From positions 449,780-513,779 of the forward strand of contig MU006235.1 of assembly GCA_010093685.1 (NCBI GenBank): a DNA stretch of 64,000 bases, in the 5' to 3' direction. Below the pieces are notes generated by a model. The model saw only the letters and a list, made by a program, of their open reading frames with translations, did not search any database and had not been told where the DNA came from. The stretch is from Ophiobolus disseminans. Taxonomy: Eukaryota; Ascomycota; Dothideomycetes; Pleosporales; Phaeosphaeriaceae. The translations under genes and the position numbers were made by a program. Numbering within the stretch: position 1 is the stretch's first letter; every line of letters starts with the position of its first letter. Below are positions 63,585-64,000 of this stretch, piece by piece.

Positions 63585-64000
63585 ACCACTTGTATGGCCA
63601 TCATACGCGAGATGAGCTTGGTGTAATTGTTGTCGCATTGCATGCCGCATTGATATCACTAGTGGATGGGTAGGGTGGAAATTCATATCGAATCCTTACG
63701 CCTTGTCGTTCAGCTCCGACAGCGCACGCGTGTCTAAGACACAAAACACGAGTCTAGCTGCTGTAGAACATTCGGTGCATGACATGTTTCCAGGGCCGCG
63801 AATGGATGCTTGGTGGCTTTTGGTAGCGTGAACGCGTGGGGCTAGCGCGAGGGGTTCCATCTCAACTTTCAACCACCATCGATCCTCTGCTTTTTTGGTA
63901 TCACCTTCACAACTCCCACTATCTAATCTAGTCCTTAGACCATCGTCAGCATGCTCTTGTGACTGTGAAAGCCCCAATTACGCGAACGGCGGCTATCAGC
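63585..64000. other. 3' flank of BZZ1, nothing recognised
   Basis: 416 bp to the window edge. No ORF with an ATG that I can support. Confidence 0.5.

Noticed and set aside
63696..63977. 93-aa minus-strand ORF
   Set aside because: Opens with TTG and shows no protein features.

Overview
The window is nuclear DNA from a filamentous ascomycete. Most introns are about 45-60 bp long, with CTAAC/CTGAC-like branch sites, and the housekeeping genes (TOM22, TOM40, DBP5, a cyclophilin with a U-box, an Anp1-type mannosyltransferase, BZZ1) have the filamentous-fungal layout. HET-domain, STAND/NACHT-WD40 and small secreted-protein genes point to Pezizomycotina. Dothideomycetes (Pleosporales) is my best guess, but that is an inference from gene style and not a search result.

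Layout. 1-7.8 kb: the 5' end of an unknown gene running off the left edge, a tRNA-Asp with a 7-nt intron, an eight-exon secreted multicopper oxidase, three related small helical proteins, and a hemerythrin-like protein. 8.3-22.5 kb: two unrecognised proteins (525 and 420 aa), a Cys-rich single-pass membrane protein, the U-box cyclophilin, a secreted GPI-type protein, a membrane protein with two HxxHC motifs, a 75-aa secreted precursor with Kex2-like sites, and a DUF676-type serine hydrolase. 23-25.6 kb: a tandem group of three small Gly/Tyr-rich proteins, two of which share GH-x-x-G-W/F motifs. 26-30 kb: an F-box-like protein, a HET protein and a small two-exon gene.

30-40.5 kb is accessory DNA. 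The centre is a divergent gene pair: a STAND-type N-terminal-domain protein and a NACHT-WD40 protein with an 820-bp assembly gap inside its WD40 array. The pair lies between two near-identical inverted 41-bp ends, each next to a TA, that bound 7.27 kb. An intact 325-bp MITE with perfect 56-bp inverted repeats lies downstream of the NACHT gene.

40.5-47.2 kb holds an F-box-like gene, TOM22 and TOM40 (convergent neighbours encoding two core subunits of one translocase), and a 6-phosphofructo-2-kinase whose bisphosphatase catalytic His is Ala. 47.2-51.6 kb is gene-poor. 51.6-63.6 kb is dense: a basic coiled-coil protein, a probable mitochondrial protein, the Anp1-type mannosyltransferase, a DUF202 membrane protein, DBP5 and BZZ1.

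The points most worth follow-up are the split STAND pair inside TA-flanked inverted ends, the Kex2-type peptide precursor near an HxxHC membrane protein, and the tandem GHxxGW family. Exon coordinates were derived by hand from splice signals and reading frame; every spliced CDS given here sums to a multiple of three.
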